The position numbers and the translations under genes are program-made. The notes beneath the pieces were generated by a model, which searched no databases, had not been told where the DNA came from, and saw only the letters and a list, made by a program, of their open reading frames with translations. A stretch of DNA of 64,000 bases, taken from positions 9,119,001 through 9,183,000 of the forward strand of contig OX419758.1 in NCBI GenBank assembly GCA_948567375.1, written 5' to 3'. Below are positions 37,444 to 50,100 of the stretch, piece by piece (the first letter of the stretch is position 1; each line of letters starts with the position of its first letter). This DNA comes from Lunularia cruciata (Eukaryota > Streptophyta > Marchantiopsida > Lunulariales > Lunulariaceae).

Positions 37444-37513
37444 AAGAAGGATGGGTTGACCTTATCAACCCGCACATGATTTACATTTAAGAGTTAAAAA
37501 TAGGCTAAAACCT
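37444..37513 (-). mobile_element. Diverged 3' end related to the R2-like family
   Basis: Read on the minus strand: AGGTTTTAGCCT, then 30 bp, then GCGGGTTGATAAGGTCAACCCATCCTTC in two halves. The order and spacing match the two terminal hairpins and ATCCTTC end of the element at 40385-44099, but the stems differ in sequence (GGGTTGA paired with TCAACCC). It may mark a separate subfamily. Confidence 0.45.
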
Positions 37514-37853
37514 GATAGTAAGGGAATGAATTTTTTTTTCTCTTACATCTAGAATACCAGAATTATATAAAAAAATGTCTACGTCTCCTTATAAGAGCAT
37601 CTAGAACCTTTGTGTGGTTTTTTTTCCTAACACTCATGTAAAATTTATTATATTCGAAAGTGAATAACGAAGAAGGAGAGGCATATATCAAATATTCATT
37701 AAACTTCGTTGCTCTAGATAAAGTAACTTGTGTCAGTTAAATATCTTTACGGAAAGTTGAACTAAAATCCCAAACCCTTATTAGTATATAAAAACAATAC
37801 ATTCTTATAACATGAAAAAAGGAATAGATCAACTAGCAAAAAATGTAAAGGAA

Positions 37854-38740
37854 GCTAAGACGCAAAGAATGGAGATATCTTCTACTTAAAAGATAAATCA
37901 TCTCTTATATGCACAATAGTATCTTTAAAAAAAACTTTCTTCCACCTCTATCACATGCATATCCAAGATGAGCTTCCTAATAACTATAAAACATTGAAAG
38001 CAAAGGTACTAATATATTTACAATTACCAAGAAACATCACATCTATTATTTCTATGTAGATAGTAAGCTTACACTTCAACACCAATTTAGAAGACGATGT
38101 CTTTCCAAAAGTTAAACCCCCTATCATATTTTCAAAAATCTTTCATTGAGTGATATCATCAAAGACTTCTATGTTCTTTATATCATACACTATATATTTT
38201 TCATCTCAAACTTGTTAAGAAAAAAATTAAAAAAATTGTATAAAATCAATTATCAAATAACACTAGACAAAAATAAATGTAAGCGTTGTTCTATGAACAA
38301 TAATTTAAACTTGTTATCTAATTGGAAGGCTAAGACGCAAAGAATGGAAAATATGTTCTACTTAAAAGACAAATCATCTCTTAAAGGCACAATAGTGTCT
38401 TGAGTTTTTCTTTTCTACCTTCCACCTCTATCACATGCATGTCCAAGATAGAGCCTCCTAATAATTATACGAAATTGAAAGCAGAAGTATTAATATATGT
38501 ACAACTACCTAAAAACATTATAGATATTATTTCTCTATAGATAGTAAGCTTATACTTTAACACGAATTCAGTAAAGATGTCTTTCCACAAGTTCAACACT
38601 TTATTATATTTTCAGAAAGATTTAATTTAACAACATCACCAAAAATTTCCATATTATTTATATCAGACACTAGATATTTTTTATCTCAAATTTATTAAAT
38701 AAATAATAAATAACAAATATATAAATTAATGATCATATAT
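37854..38740. repeat. 475-bp tandem duplication, diverged
   Basis: Units start at 37854 and 38329 with GCTAAGACGCAAAGAATGGA and stay collinear for about 400 bp (TACTTAAAAGA.AAATCATCT, CCACCTCTATCACATGCAT, AGATAGTAAGCTTA, GATGTCTTTCCA). Each unit has gained stops and indels. No known protein could be read; bases 37514-37853 show nothing. Confidence 0.85.
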
Positions 38741-40384
38741 CCACAGTGTCTTCTTTTATGAAAACACGCGCATTGGTGTTGCACCCACCCCAATGTCCTG
38801 TCCTTGATGTTAACCCTTGACACTACCCTCAAATTTCACTACTATGAGAAGTATGAGTTTCCTGCTTCAGTTCCTAAAAGATGTATCTTTAAGCCGAAAC
38901 GATGCAGATAGTGTGAGCCACAGTCGAGCCGAGGGTGATTTCTTTCTGGAGAGGAGAGCTTTTAGTACTGTCCTACGTCTTTGCGAATTTGCTAAAACCT
39001 GAGGGTGAAACTTTGTAAGCGTTGATCGACTCCTGTTTTGTTCCAGTACCAATCATATGGGGATTCTCTGACGAGTAACGAAGTCACGTACACCCTTCAT
39101 TTGAAAGTTGGAAGTTCATCAGTGATCAATCTATACAAGTGAGAAATCCGTAGTTGTGCAGTCTTGCAGCTGGTAATATGTATAATCATTATACTATTTC
39201 TTGCCCCAGTAGAGTTTCATCCCCGTCCGAGGGCACGATTAATTGCGTTGTACGTCTTCAAATCCTGGTCGCCCCTGATTTGAAGTGTTGAATGTAAACC
39301 CTGTAGAATTCAGTGTATCCATCGCCATAGATATATGTAGCTCTGCTGGCATCGAGTTTTCCTTATGTCTTGCGCTTCTGCTTTGAATTGTCAAGCCTCT
39401 GTGCATCAATTTTATTCCCTCAGATAGATCTGCCATGATGAAGACAAACCGGTGTGTAAACCCCAGTAAAATAAAGACAAATGTCAACTTTCAGAACCGC
39501 TAGATCTAGAGGATCGGTCAGAGGAGAATTACACACTAGTGGATTTTCTATTTTTGTATTTTTATTTTTATATTTAATTTTTTATATTGCGAGTGGTCCT
39601 TTCTTTTAAATTATCAGTGTCAGATCTTTTGATCTACACGGCCACTGCTGTGAAAATGTTCAATTCAAAAGCATGTAAACATAGTCGATCTTGTTTCTGA
39701 ATAGGAAATATAACTTATCAAGACAAAAAATAGCATACCAAACTTCCATCAAAGGACAATTCGTTGCCTCATTGGCAGCTGCTGTGGGATCAAGCCGAAT
39801 GCATGCTATAGCTTGACACGTTAGTTGCTTAAGAGAGAAACATACCTCATATTATTTAACAAAAGATGTATCAAATATTACTTGAAAATCCTCAAGAAGA
39901 ATAAAATAATTTCAATAAATTTTTTTTAATATAAATTACTCTTCCAAAAATCAGGTTCAAAAGGAAATATAGTAAAATCTCTAAAATGATAACATACACA
40001 AAATAGCCAAACTTACTTACGTCGGTTAAAACGTACATGAGGTTATAGGTGGTTCACGTGAATCCTGTCTTTATACAGTTAATCTTCGTTTACTGCCAGT
40101 CCCTCTCTTCTGCCACGTTCACACCACGACTGCCGTCCGAAGGGAGCATTTGGTGCACTATCCAGCAGAGTCGTCCACGTGGTGAAACCTCATTGAGTGT
40201 GTCCTATCACTAAAGGGTTTAGCTTTTCCACATCTCACGTGGCGATAAAGGTATCATACTTGTACTCATGCAATGTCGTGCTAAAAGGCAGCTCATTTGT
40301 CGTGTAGCTGAAACTCGTTTAGACATGCGAGAGAAGTGCATTTCATTCAGGTCGGAAAAGGGTTTTAGGGCTGATGGCTGCGGG
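38741..40384. other. Intergenic region, no sure gene
   Basis: A 61-codon frame at 38817-39002 and an 82-codon frame at 39239-39487 (minus) have no recognised domain. 39530-40010 is AT-rich. 40040-40384 is GC-richer and abuts the 5' end of R2-like copy 2. Confidence 0.4.
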
Positions 40385-40852
40385 AGGAGCTGCGGGGAGA
40401 GTGTGGAGACGAGAGAGGAGAGGGAGAGACGTGAGACGATTTTGATAAAATCTGAGTGCTCTCTAGCATGTAGCCTTCGAGTGAATAGACTATTCTCTTC
40501 GTTTTTCAATTCCGGTTCCATTGGCACCTAGATTGAAGACTATGGAGAATGGAGTAGAAAGTTATGAAGTTTTTTAGTTTTTTTTAGGGTTGAGAGTGAT
40601 TATTATACATTGAGAGTGATGGGTTGTGAATTTTCATTTCTAATCTCTGGGTTTTCATGATTAAGTTCTATGGGAATTTAATTTGAAAATTTTGGAGATG
40701 GAAATTGAAAGTTATGAAAGTTTATAGATTTTAGGGTTGTGAGAGAAATTGTTTTCTTATGTGAGTTGGGATGTGAGGGGTTGTGGTTTTGCAGATATGG
40801 GGAGATATGGAGAGGAGTATCATGTGTTACTATCATTATTCTTGTGCTAGCC

Positions 40853-43800
40853 ATGGCTACACTTTCCCATGTGGGGTCGCCTAGAGCGGGTCGGGATACA
40901 CCATGCCCGGTGTGTCACTGACGCTTTACCTCGCAAGGGGTAAAGACCCATGTGGGAAGGATGCACAAGGACTATGATTGGACCACTTGGGATGCCCACG
41001 TGAGACAAGCGACCACATCGACAGCAGTGACACTCGAGATTACGCACGCTTCTTCTATACCTTCGTTGATCGTTCCAGGGATACCGATCGAGTCGTGGGA
41101 GTGGTTAGCTTCTCAGGCGGGTTGCATTTTGGGGTTATTTGAGACTAGTTTTCCATGTCCACGTCTATTCCATAGGCTACCCCGCACACTCCATGATGAG
41201 GCTAGACAGGCTTTTCGCCTACCACTGGATCGTTTGGCACGTGATCCCTTGGACGAGTTAGCGTGGTTCCTATTCCTCCTACTCCCTCGATGGTGTCTTC
41301 GTTATGCTAGAGGGGGACGTGCGGGGCATAGAGAGGTGGCGGCTAGATTTCGTCGATTCCGAGCGGGGGATTGGGCAGCCCTTCAGGAGGAGTCTGTTAG
41401 GGCTACACGATTTAGGAGACAGACATCGCCACAGGATACCATAGATTCCACTCGATTACGACGATGTAGGACATTGGGTCAGGCGGGAGAGTTTAGTAGA
41501 GCAGCACGAGCGCTACACCCTCTGTCTATAGCGAGTCCTACTGATGAGACCATCTCTTCCCTACGCTCATTGCATCCTATAGCAGTAGAGGGACTACCAC
41601 TAGAGGTCTTAGATTATCAGCCTGAGCAGCCTTTATGTCTTGATAGGTCGCTATTTGCACAAGCATTGTGCACTGCCCCTCGCCTTTCCTCAGGAGGCTT
41701 GTCAGGGATGGTTTATGAGCACCTTAGAGATTGCTTCCAGGCAGATGATCCTTCTAGTGGTTTTACCGAGTTGTTTCAGGTGGCTGCAGCAGTAGCGAGA
41801 GGAGATATTCCTATGTCTGTTAGTCGGGTCTTAGGTGCTAGTCGACTTCTCGCGATCGAGAAGGACACGGGAGGCATTAGACCGATCGCTATTGGAGAGA
41901 TCTTTTTGCGTTTGGTCAGTCGTACCATTGTCCTTCAGCATCGTTCTCACTTTCGACAGCACCTTAGTCCACATCAGTTTGGAGTAGCTACACCTGGAGG
42001 ATGTGAGGCTATATCTCTAGGCATTAGAGCACTCCTAGATATCCATCCGGAGTGGGTCGTCCTACAGGTGGACGTTGAGAACGCTTTTAATAGCGTCTCA
42101 CGTGCATCCATCTTTAGAGAGCTTAGGGAGGCTAGTGGATCCTTGGCGAGTCTCATTCTTTTTGTGCGGTCTTTTTATGGCTCTCCTGCTTCCCTTTACT
42201 ACCAGCATGGTGGTTCACAGGAGGGAGTCACCGTCTTGGAGTCAGCTGTTGGTACACGTCAGGGAGATCCTTTGGGGGGGCCCTTATTTGCCATGGCTCA
42301 CTTTAGAGCTCTCCTGTCTACTACTTTGGCCATGCCAGGTTGTGTATTTCCATCCTTGGCAGATGATACACACATCGTAGGCCCTGTAGATCAGATTAGG
42401 CAGGCCTTTGACTACTTGACTACCGAGCTACATCTAGTAGGCTTGAGAGTCAAGGTGTCAAAGTGTAGGGCATGGTCCCCTTTAGGTATCCCTCCCCACC
42501 TTGAGCTTCCAGAGGGGTGTATCACATCCACAGAGGGACTTCGTGTTCTTGGAGTGCCAGTAGGATCGGAGGATTTTGTCACACGCTTCTTGGACGCTGC
42601 TCTTGCAGAGGATGTTCTCCATGTGGATGACCTTCCATTACTAGGAGATCCGCAGGTGGCATTTGGTATACTCTCTTCCAGTATTGCTCGTCGACCATCC
42701 TACCTCATCCGTACAGTTCCCCCCTCATCGTCCTTCCTATCACGTCTGAGAGCATTTGATAGGAGGATTATGGGAGTCTTTGGTGATATTATTGGACCAG
42801 GGACTTTTGAGTGTGTGACAGGGGATTTGGCACGTAGACAGACGGCTGTACCGATCTCATGTGGTGGGGTTGGCTTGCTTTCTATGGAGGAGATGGCACC
42901 TATAGCGTTTTTGGGTAGTTGGGCTCTCTCGGCACCCCTACTTGCATCTCGTTTTGTGGTTGCTGATAGGCCGGTTTTGGAGACTTATGTGACAGAGGTG
43001 GAGGGAGGATCCTTTTCTCTCCAGGTGTTATTGCGGCAGACGAGAGATAGTCTATCTTCACGAGCACGAGAGGGTTTTCCACCGTTTGCTTCACTATCGT
43101 CAGATTGGACTAGAGGTCTACAGTCTTCCTTGATGGAGCGACAGTGTGAGCATACGCTACATTCTCTCTTATTTGACTCGTCCATTCCTCAGGCTACTAG
43201 AGCACGTCTACGCTCTTGCTCCGGCAAGGGTGCAGGCTCGTGGATCCTAGCTCGACCATGCATTAGGGCTTTCCGACTCGCACCGGCTACTTTCTCTACA
43301 GCGATGAGGTTTCGCCTAGGTTTGGTCCACCCATCTGCATCTTCACTACTCACTTGTGAGTGTGGTTCTACACTAGATGCAGCGGCGGTCCACATGACAC
43401 GGTGTCCTTTTGGAGGACAGAGGATAGCTACCCATGATGCCATTAGAGACATAGTGTTTGCTATGGCACGAGAGAGTGGATACTTGGCTTGGAGGGAGCG
43501 TTCGTATGCATTGCAGACGACACGGGTCAGGGCAGACTTATACTTGGTCCGAGATGATCAGGTGACAGTAGCGGATGTCGTGGTGACGGACCCTACGCGA
43601 GATACAGTTTCGGAGGGAGTGATTACCCATCCCCCTGGATGGGCGGCGAGTGCAGCAGCAGGTCGCAAGGTCTCCAAGTACAGGGGCATGCAGCGAGGTC
43701 ACCTCTTTGTTCCTCTAGCCTTGGAGTTATATGGAGCAATGGACACGGCATTTGACACATTTGTCAAGGAGTGCGCGAGGGCTTATCATGTTAGGCGGCA

Positions 43801-44020
43801 GGGGGTACCACTCTCACTCTCATACTTTGTAGCTTACTTTAGACAGCGTGTATCCATTGCTCTACAGAGGGCAGTGGCTGGTGCAATCCATAGGAGAGCA
43901 ATCACATTAGGTGATGTTTCTTCGGATGCTCCAGTTGTGTGTAGACCGTACGACTTGCATAGCTCGGATATCTTAGGTGCGGTAGGGCAGATTTCTCATA
44001 CAGACTCTATTGGGGCTTAG
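40853..44020 (+). CDS. R2-like ORF: C2H2 finger, reverse transcriptase, CCHC knuckle, restriction-like endonuclease
   Basis: From ATG at 40853 the frame runs 1,055 codons with a single interruption, TGA at 40919-40921 (codon 23). Codons 18-38 form a C2H2 finger (C18, C21, H33, H38) with the TGA in its middle. RT spans about 280-550: SRLLAIEKDTGGIRP, catalytic D407 (LQVDVENAFNS), GTRQGDPLGGPLF, and ADD 503-505. A thumb region follows, then a knuckle C835-x-C837-x9-H847-x3-C851 with the H861-D862 pair. The RLE follows: RADLYL (D895), VADVVVTDP (D908), GRKVSKY (K939/K942), the PD-(D/E)XK-like signature of R2-class nicking endonucleases. The protein would nick target DNA and copy its RNA there. 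If UGA is read as stop, translation could start only downstream (ATG 40961), losing half the finger. Copy 1 has the same UGA. Confidence 0.9.
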
Positions 44021-44075
44021 CCCCATGTTACCTTTTTTGTCTCTCCCTTGTACGGCTTGATGGGGTCTTCCCATC
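44012..44075 (+). promoter_or_regulatory. Structured 3' end of the R2-like element (two hairpins)
   Basis: Hairpin 1 is GGGGC-TTA-GCCCC (44012-44024) and contains the ORF stop codon TAG in loop and stem. Hairpin 2 is GATGGG-GTCTT-CCCATC (44059-44075). Both occur in copy 1 and in the solo 3' ends, and diverged forms occur at 20585 and 37444. In R2-type elements the RT recognises a structured 3' UTR; that role here is inference. Confidence 0.6.
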
Positions 44076-44099
44076 CTTCATTTTTCCTACGCGGTCGCC

Positions 44100-45904
44100 T
44101 TTTCTAAAGAAAAGTGCCCCTTTGAAGATAGATCCATTTGTTTTCTTGGGCAGATTGTGCCAATAATTTTCCACGAAAATGATTGGTATAACATAACTTA
44201 TACATAACTTATGCGTATGTAAATGGTTCATGAAAGATTAGAAGAGAAGAGTTGGAAGATTTGGAGAGGTGGGAAGAAGGTTCAACTGGACAATGAGATC
44301 TCCTTATGAAGAAATGATGAGTATTACAAACTTAGAACTGGACTTGTTGATCATCCATCAACATCATATTCGGTTTAGATGAGAGGATCGTTTTGGCTGA
44401 TACCAAGAGATTCTGAAGGTTTTAATACAATGCCCTCCCAACCCAGAAAATATGGATGTGAAGAGAACATTAAAACCAAATCTTCTTTTTAAAATCAAAA
44501 CCTCTCTCTTCTCGGACATAGATGATTGTTTCTTGCAAATCCTGAAATCTGAAATCTCTATTCGAGTGAAGTCAATGTGTTGCTTTTCTTTCTGGAGAAG
44601 CTTTTGTTTATTATGACATCTCAATCTACACATTTTGGATGAAAAATGAAAGAAACTCTAACCCACATAGAATAACAAGAATGGATGGAAACATATAAGA
44701 CAAAAAAGAGAGAGAGAGAGAGAGTAAAACGTAAAATTTAAACAAAATCTAGTTCTAAACCCCATCTTTGCCTCATAAGAGACCTCACATTCATGGGGCT
44801 AAGCCTTATTTTGGATGTGAGTTTTCTTATGTCACATGTCATACAAAGGACAAGTTTGGAAAAAGTCTTTTACACTGGAAACTAGTCTCCAACTTGGTTG
44901 CTTTGGGTGAAACTAGGCACTTCAGCTTATGGTTTTTGACTGTAAAGGATGGGTTCCTAGGTGGTGACAGGATATAAAAACCAAAGGGGCTGATCATATA
45001 AGCAAAGAACAAAACTAAAAAGAAGAAGTAAATGACGGTTGTGACAAGAGCCTTCACTGGCCATGCTATTGCAAGAGCTATAGAGAGAGACACTGTCTTA
45101 CACGAACACACTGGAAAAAGAGAATATTCTGTCGAGATGCTGTAACTTAATACTTAATTGTATGTGAAACTGCATGTAATTATAGTTATTTACATGTATC
45201 ACTTTGTATTTGCACGAGTGCACGGGGAAGTGGGGGATCTTCTTGTTTGGCAAACAAATCTTCAGAAGTAGGAGCAAGTTTTGAATATCTATGAAACTCA
45301 ATCTGTGGAGAATTCTTCAGCTTGGGAGAGTTGTCTCCTAAGCTTAGGCTAGGAGTAGTTAGTTTCAATCCAAGACGATAGAAATAACATACACATACAA
45401 TTATTATTTTTTAGCTTTGGATTGCATAGAAAAGAAAAGAAAAGAACAGAATTGAATTATGTTACAGTAGTAAATGTGTAGTACGTATATATAAAGTATA
45501 GAAGACCAAAATTTGATATAGTAGGTAGTGAAAATGAATAAAATGAATATCAAGATTAAAATAGAACATAACTCTAGATAATGGACATAGCTCGAGGTTA
45601 TATAATTATATTTGGGATAGATATAGTTTATTTAAATTTTTTTGATCAAAACTTTTCAATCAAGCTAACTTGGTTAAGTCATTCAATATCTAGGAAGGTT
45701 ATTCAGCATTTTATAACCCAATTTTATAATAAAATTCCCTAATATCTCCTTAACTTTCTTGATCTTTCTTAAAACTCCCCAAATATTGTCTACATAATTT
45801 TCTATGAAACTTGCTAAATATTCATTGGAAATATATTCTAGAAAACTTAAAGAGAATTTATATAGTTATTACACAGATATATCATATAAATAAAATAATA
45901 TTAT
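44100..45904. other. Intergenic region with an AG microsatellite
   Basis: An (AG)n tract lies at about 44707-44724. Short frames on both strands (44364-45368) lack known motifs. 45380-45904 is AT-rich. No gene recognised. Confidence 0.5.
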
Positions 45905-46515
45905 TAGAATACACGTAGCCAGACATAGTATCTGGTGGTGAAAATTAGCTTGGTAATATTTAGAAAGATGTTGTGTACAATGAGCTACGAAGATCATACA
46001 GAGGTGTCATAAAAAGAGTAATTCTACTAATAAAGCAGAAGTAAAAAATAATCAAAAAACTTTAGAGGCCATTTTGAAGACCTGAACGGATGAATTAGAC
46101 CTAGAAAATAGAAAGACTCCCTGCCTCAAGAAAGAAAAGGCTTTCCTTCTCGCCCAAGGTATCTCACCCATGAGATACCCTTGAGATACCTTGCTTCCCA
46201 ATGGTATCTCACCCATGAGATTCTGACTCCCTACAAGAAGATTCTCTAAACATTCCCTTTGGTCAAACCCATTTGACCATTTAGATAGGACAAGGATTGA
46301 CATGTCACTCATCCAAATAACTAATCCAAGGATGGAGCTCGCCGACAGGTCACCAATCCATATCTCTGATCCAAAGGTGTAACTTCCTTTGAGATAATCC
46401 TCTTTGCTATATAATAAAGAGAAAATGCTCCTTTGGAATATCGGAGTATTGAGTGTGAAATTGTCTTTTCTCTCTTGTATTTCTTTCCGATAGTTCTCTT
46501 GTAAGGGGGATTACA
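45905..46515 (-). mobile_element. Second copy of the 17338 LTR, likely a solo LTR
   Basis: On the minus strand it begins TGTAATCCCCC and follows the LTR at 17338-18071 along its length: TCTCTTTATTATATAG.AAAG, GAGCTCCATCCTTGGATTA, CTAATTCATCCGTT.AGG, TATTAGTAGAA, CCACCAGAT. It has only one copy of the 156-bp segment that is duplicated in the other. A 3-kb flank on either side shows no matching internal region, so I call it solo. No clear target duplication, hence the 45905 end is approximate. Confidence 0.75.
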
Positions 46516-47177
46516 ATGACACATTCAAACAATTGCAATGTAGTGAACTTTTCAGTGACACTGATTTGGTCAAAGTAGATGTGCAATCATAACTTCGGTT
46601 GATGCTTGCTAAACAGAAGCATTCACTTGCGAATGCAAAGTAGATTTGAACTTCAATGTGTGAAGATTGTGCATTGTGTGCAGTATATATGTTTCAAATA
46701 GGATAAATTAATCATTCGCTTTTTAATACAAGTCTTAAGGAAGCTAAATACTTCAATTACAATGATGTCGAAAATTTATCTTCCATATACTCCTACTACT
46801 CAAAATAATTTGAAAGACAAGCAGTTGAAAGTGCATCCAATGGTAGCTTGACAAACTGAAAACTCAAATGTACTTGTGGTCAGGTCTCCCTCACTGAACT
46901 TGCCAAACGTACTCTGACCTATGTGATCTAACTTACTTAACTAGAAGAATCGACACTTCTTCGCCACATGAATGATTGGAACAATCGACATATTCGTTTC
47001 TCTAGAAGAGAAGATAAATCTTGAGGACAATTTGGCTTTCTGATACCATCAGATTACAAGGGTTACAGATATGGTAGACAAGGTGAGATTAATCATGAAA
47101 GAATCAACGTGTACATTGGTATGGAAGACGAAGAAGTTCGTCAACTTCTTGGATCCCAATGGTACAAGTATTTAAAA
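46516..47177. other. Downstream flank of the dynein gene
   Basis: Between the LTR and the dynein stop codon. It should contain the dynein 3' UTR next to 47177. No other gene or repeat recognised. Confidence 0.5.
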
Positions 47178-50100
47178 CTAGTAATTTAGGGCAGTGAAAA
47201 GTCCGACTCCTCGGTTGATCCACCAGGCCGGTGGCTTGTCAGATTTAAGCTCCAAATACATCACAAAATTCGTGGAATGGCCGGTGGTTGAGAGTGTTCC
47301 TGAACAGACATAGCCAAAGGTATTTCAAACTAAGGAAGCACAAGAGTTTAGGAGTTTTAGCCCATGTCACAAATATTGGAGTAAATATGCAGATATAGAG
47401 TACGATAAGAATCTCTGTTGGTGATTCAAACCCTGATTTACTTTGGTAGTTCTAGTCTGGACAAACTCCCTACACTGTTGCTACGCGTTCTCCATGCAAC
47501 GGTCAACATCGCAAGAAATTAGCATACTACTTGGTGGTACTAATGTGTGTCAACTGAGCTATGTGCATGTGTTCTGAGTTGCATGAAAGTTGATTCTGTT
47601 TTAGCCTCATGTTCTAGCTTGGTCTGATTGGTCTCACCAGCTCGCAAGAGAGTTTTGTATACGGGGCACATATATATTCCTGATGAAGGTGGTACTCTAT
47701 GCTGCACAGGCTTGAGCCATATGATGGGACAGTCTGTGAAAAGTTCCTTCGGTCTCGACTCTGTTAATTTGTGATTTTGATAATCCCAGCGGGCTCCTTC
47801 GAGATATAATCCTCTAATATAGCAGCCACTTTCAGGTGGTTTGGTCTGCGTTTTAACTGTCTGCCCGTCTACCGCCTCATAATCAAAGCTTACAGTATCA
47901 ATTGCCATCTTATGTTTTCGAGCAAAATTTTGTAGGGTGCCGGTCAGAAAAGCCTGCATGCAATAACAGCATCCAGTGAGGCCTTCAAGTCCTTTACTCA
48001 CTATGGAGCGTTACGCGAAATGAATAAGTTGGTCTGTCTCGCTGAACAATAAACGTTTCAGATTGCGATGTGCAGTGATAAAATGAAAGAGGTCAGCCCA
48101 GGACATGACATGACATAAGTGGATTGAGTCTCGTTGTGTTTCATGTAGGAATAGTTTCCATACAGTATGTATTATTTTTCATGTAATCTTTATAACGAGG
48201 ACCAAATGATACAGATGTTACACAGACCAGGAATCAGTAGGATCGGCTACTATTTTATACCTGTGGGAAGAAGAAACCAGAAATCCAAATTACAGCTGGT
48301 ACTCCTTGGGCGATCCAGGTAGATATGAACTTGCATCTCTCCAGCAAGTCATCTATCCACACCGCAAGAGGCTTCAAAGATGGATAAGCTTTACCTTGCC
48401 ATATTTCTGGAACCTACAATGGCCATAGCCTTTCAGTTCTCAAGTTGACGGATACCCTTGCGCTATAGAGACCAGCAAAATATGGATTGATACGGCAAGT
48501 CACAAATTTTGTATGAGAATCAGATTTTATTTGCCAGTCTTGTTCTTATTTGCTGCAGCTCGATTAAGACACACTGCTTACTTTCACGAGAAGAATGCAA
48601 AGCCAAAAGTACAACGATAAGAAGTACATACCATTATTAACCAATCCTCTTTAGCATATCAAAGTAAATTGATTTCAGACTTGAACGACTTCCTATGCCT
48701 AAGCCAGAAGTGCAGGTCTTACTAGATTCAAGAAAATGTTGTTGCAGAGCATTTCCAGATCAGGAGACATAACAACCAAGCCCTTAAGGGCTTTGAGCGC
48801 ATCCTGCAAAGATCGCTTCATGACGCTCAGAAGTCCGTTGTATCGGATGCACTCCTGTGTCAAAACTGTGTTCATACTTTCATTATACATTGTGGGAAAC
48901 TTCTGAAGAACCACTTCCACGTCATAAACTGGTGGCACCACTTCCAACATCTCTTTGCATTTCTTCTCGATAATGTCTTCACGAGACATTCCAGTAGCGG
49001 AGGCGCTTTCTCGGGGCTGGAGTGTCAAAACTGTACCATACAAGTCGTTGGACTCGTTCTGGTCACAAGTGATATCTGCATTCTCGTGGAGACCAAAAAT
49101 CTCTGGCTTCGGTGCAAGAGGAATTTCTCTGCAGTAAGTCAAAAAGGCGTTCACATTGCTTGCGTCTGGTACACAAAATACACCAGACTCACTAAATTTG
49201 TAGCCTTTTTGAGTGCATACCTGAAAAATGATTGAAAAGCTAGTCAGTGCAAGAACTGAGATCGTAACAACAGGTCATCTACGGTGGAGAATTTCCAGCC
49301 AGACGTAACCAGGTGTGCGATGTGAATGATAGAGTTTTAACCAGTTAATTCGGTTCTCTTGACACTGCGACGACTCTACACTCCTTTGCGAGTATGGTGA
49401 GAGTCTACTGCTTGATGCTTCAAATTACTCAATCATCCATGGTAAAATTTGTGAGAAAATGAAATGAGTAGTATGTACTCAATTGGTTGAACTAGTGATA
49501 ATCCCAGAACTGGGATTATATAAGTACATGAGTATACTCTTAGAGCACACCTTTGCATCTACAGTGTGAAATGTGGAACTCATTGTCAAACGTGTAACTG
49601 CTCTTAACTTAACTCTAAGGTGTTCACATGTAACTCATGTGAACAGTAGTCATGCGTGAACAGGAACTAACATGTCTCATTACAAATCTAACAAAATTAA
49701 GGCGTGAGATATTTAAGAGCTTCACAAGACAGAGAAACCTCGCAGAAACTTCATTAGGAAGACCCAAGGAGTGAACTTCTCATCACACAGAAAGTTTGTG
49801 AACCTGTGGCACCATAGAGCTTACAAAGACAGACTATACCTGACATTGTGCGCATGAATACATACATAGAAGTCATGTTTCATGTGGACAAGGTCAGGTG
49901 TGATTTATTTCAGACCGTCATCAGGCATTACAAACTTTGCAGCATCTTGCTGACAAATAACCAAGACATAAACTTCTCATCACCCTGAGAGTTTCTGTGA
50001 CACCATAGTGCATAGACTTATGCATATTCATTTGTCCATTCACGGATCTAAAATACGACACTGTATAACATAAGTGAATCAAAACATGGATAATGCGCAA

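Larger units (their letters stand above)
40385..44099 (+). mobile_element. R2-like non-LTR retrotransposon with restriction-like endonuclease, copy 2
   Basis: About 3.7 kb: a 5' leader (40385-40852, purine-rich GAGAG tracts), one long ORF (40853-44020), and a short structured 3' end running to ACGCGGTCGCC near 44099. No LTRs and no poly(A) tail; other copies end at the same point. Ends are defined by comparison with copy 1 and the solo 3' ends at 542 and 35796. Neither a target duplication nor a known target gene (rDNA, snRNA) was recognised beside it. Architecture fits the early-branching RLE class of non-LTR retrotransposons (R2, NeSL, Hero, Utopia-type), better known from animals and protists than from land plants. 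Confidence 0.9.

Noticed and set aside
40385-44099. Host gene encoding a reverse-transcriptase-like protein
   Set aside because: A second full-length copy and several truncated 3' ends show it is a mobile element.
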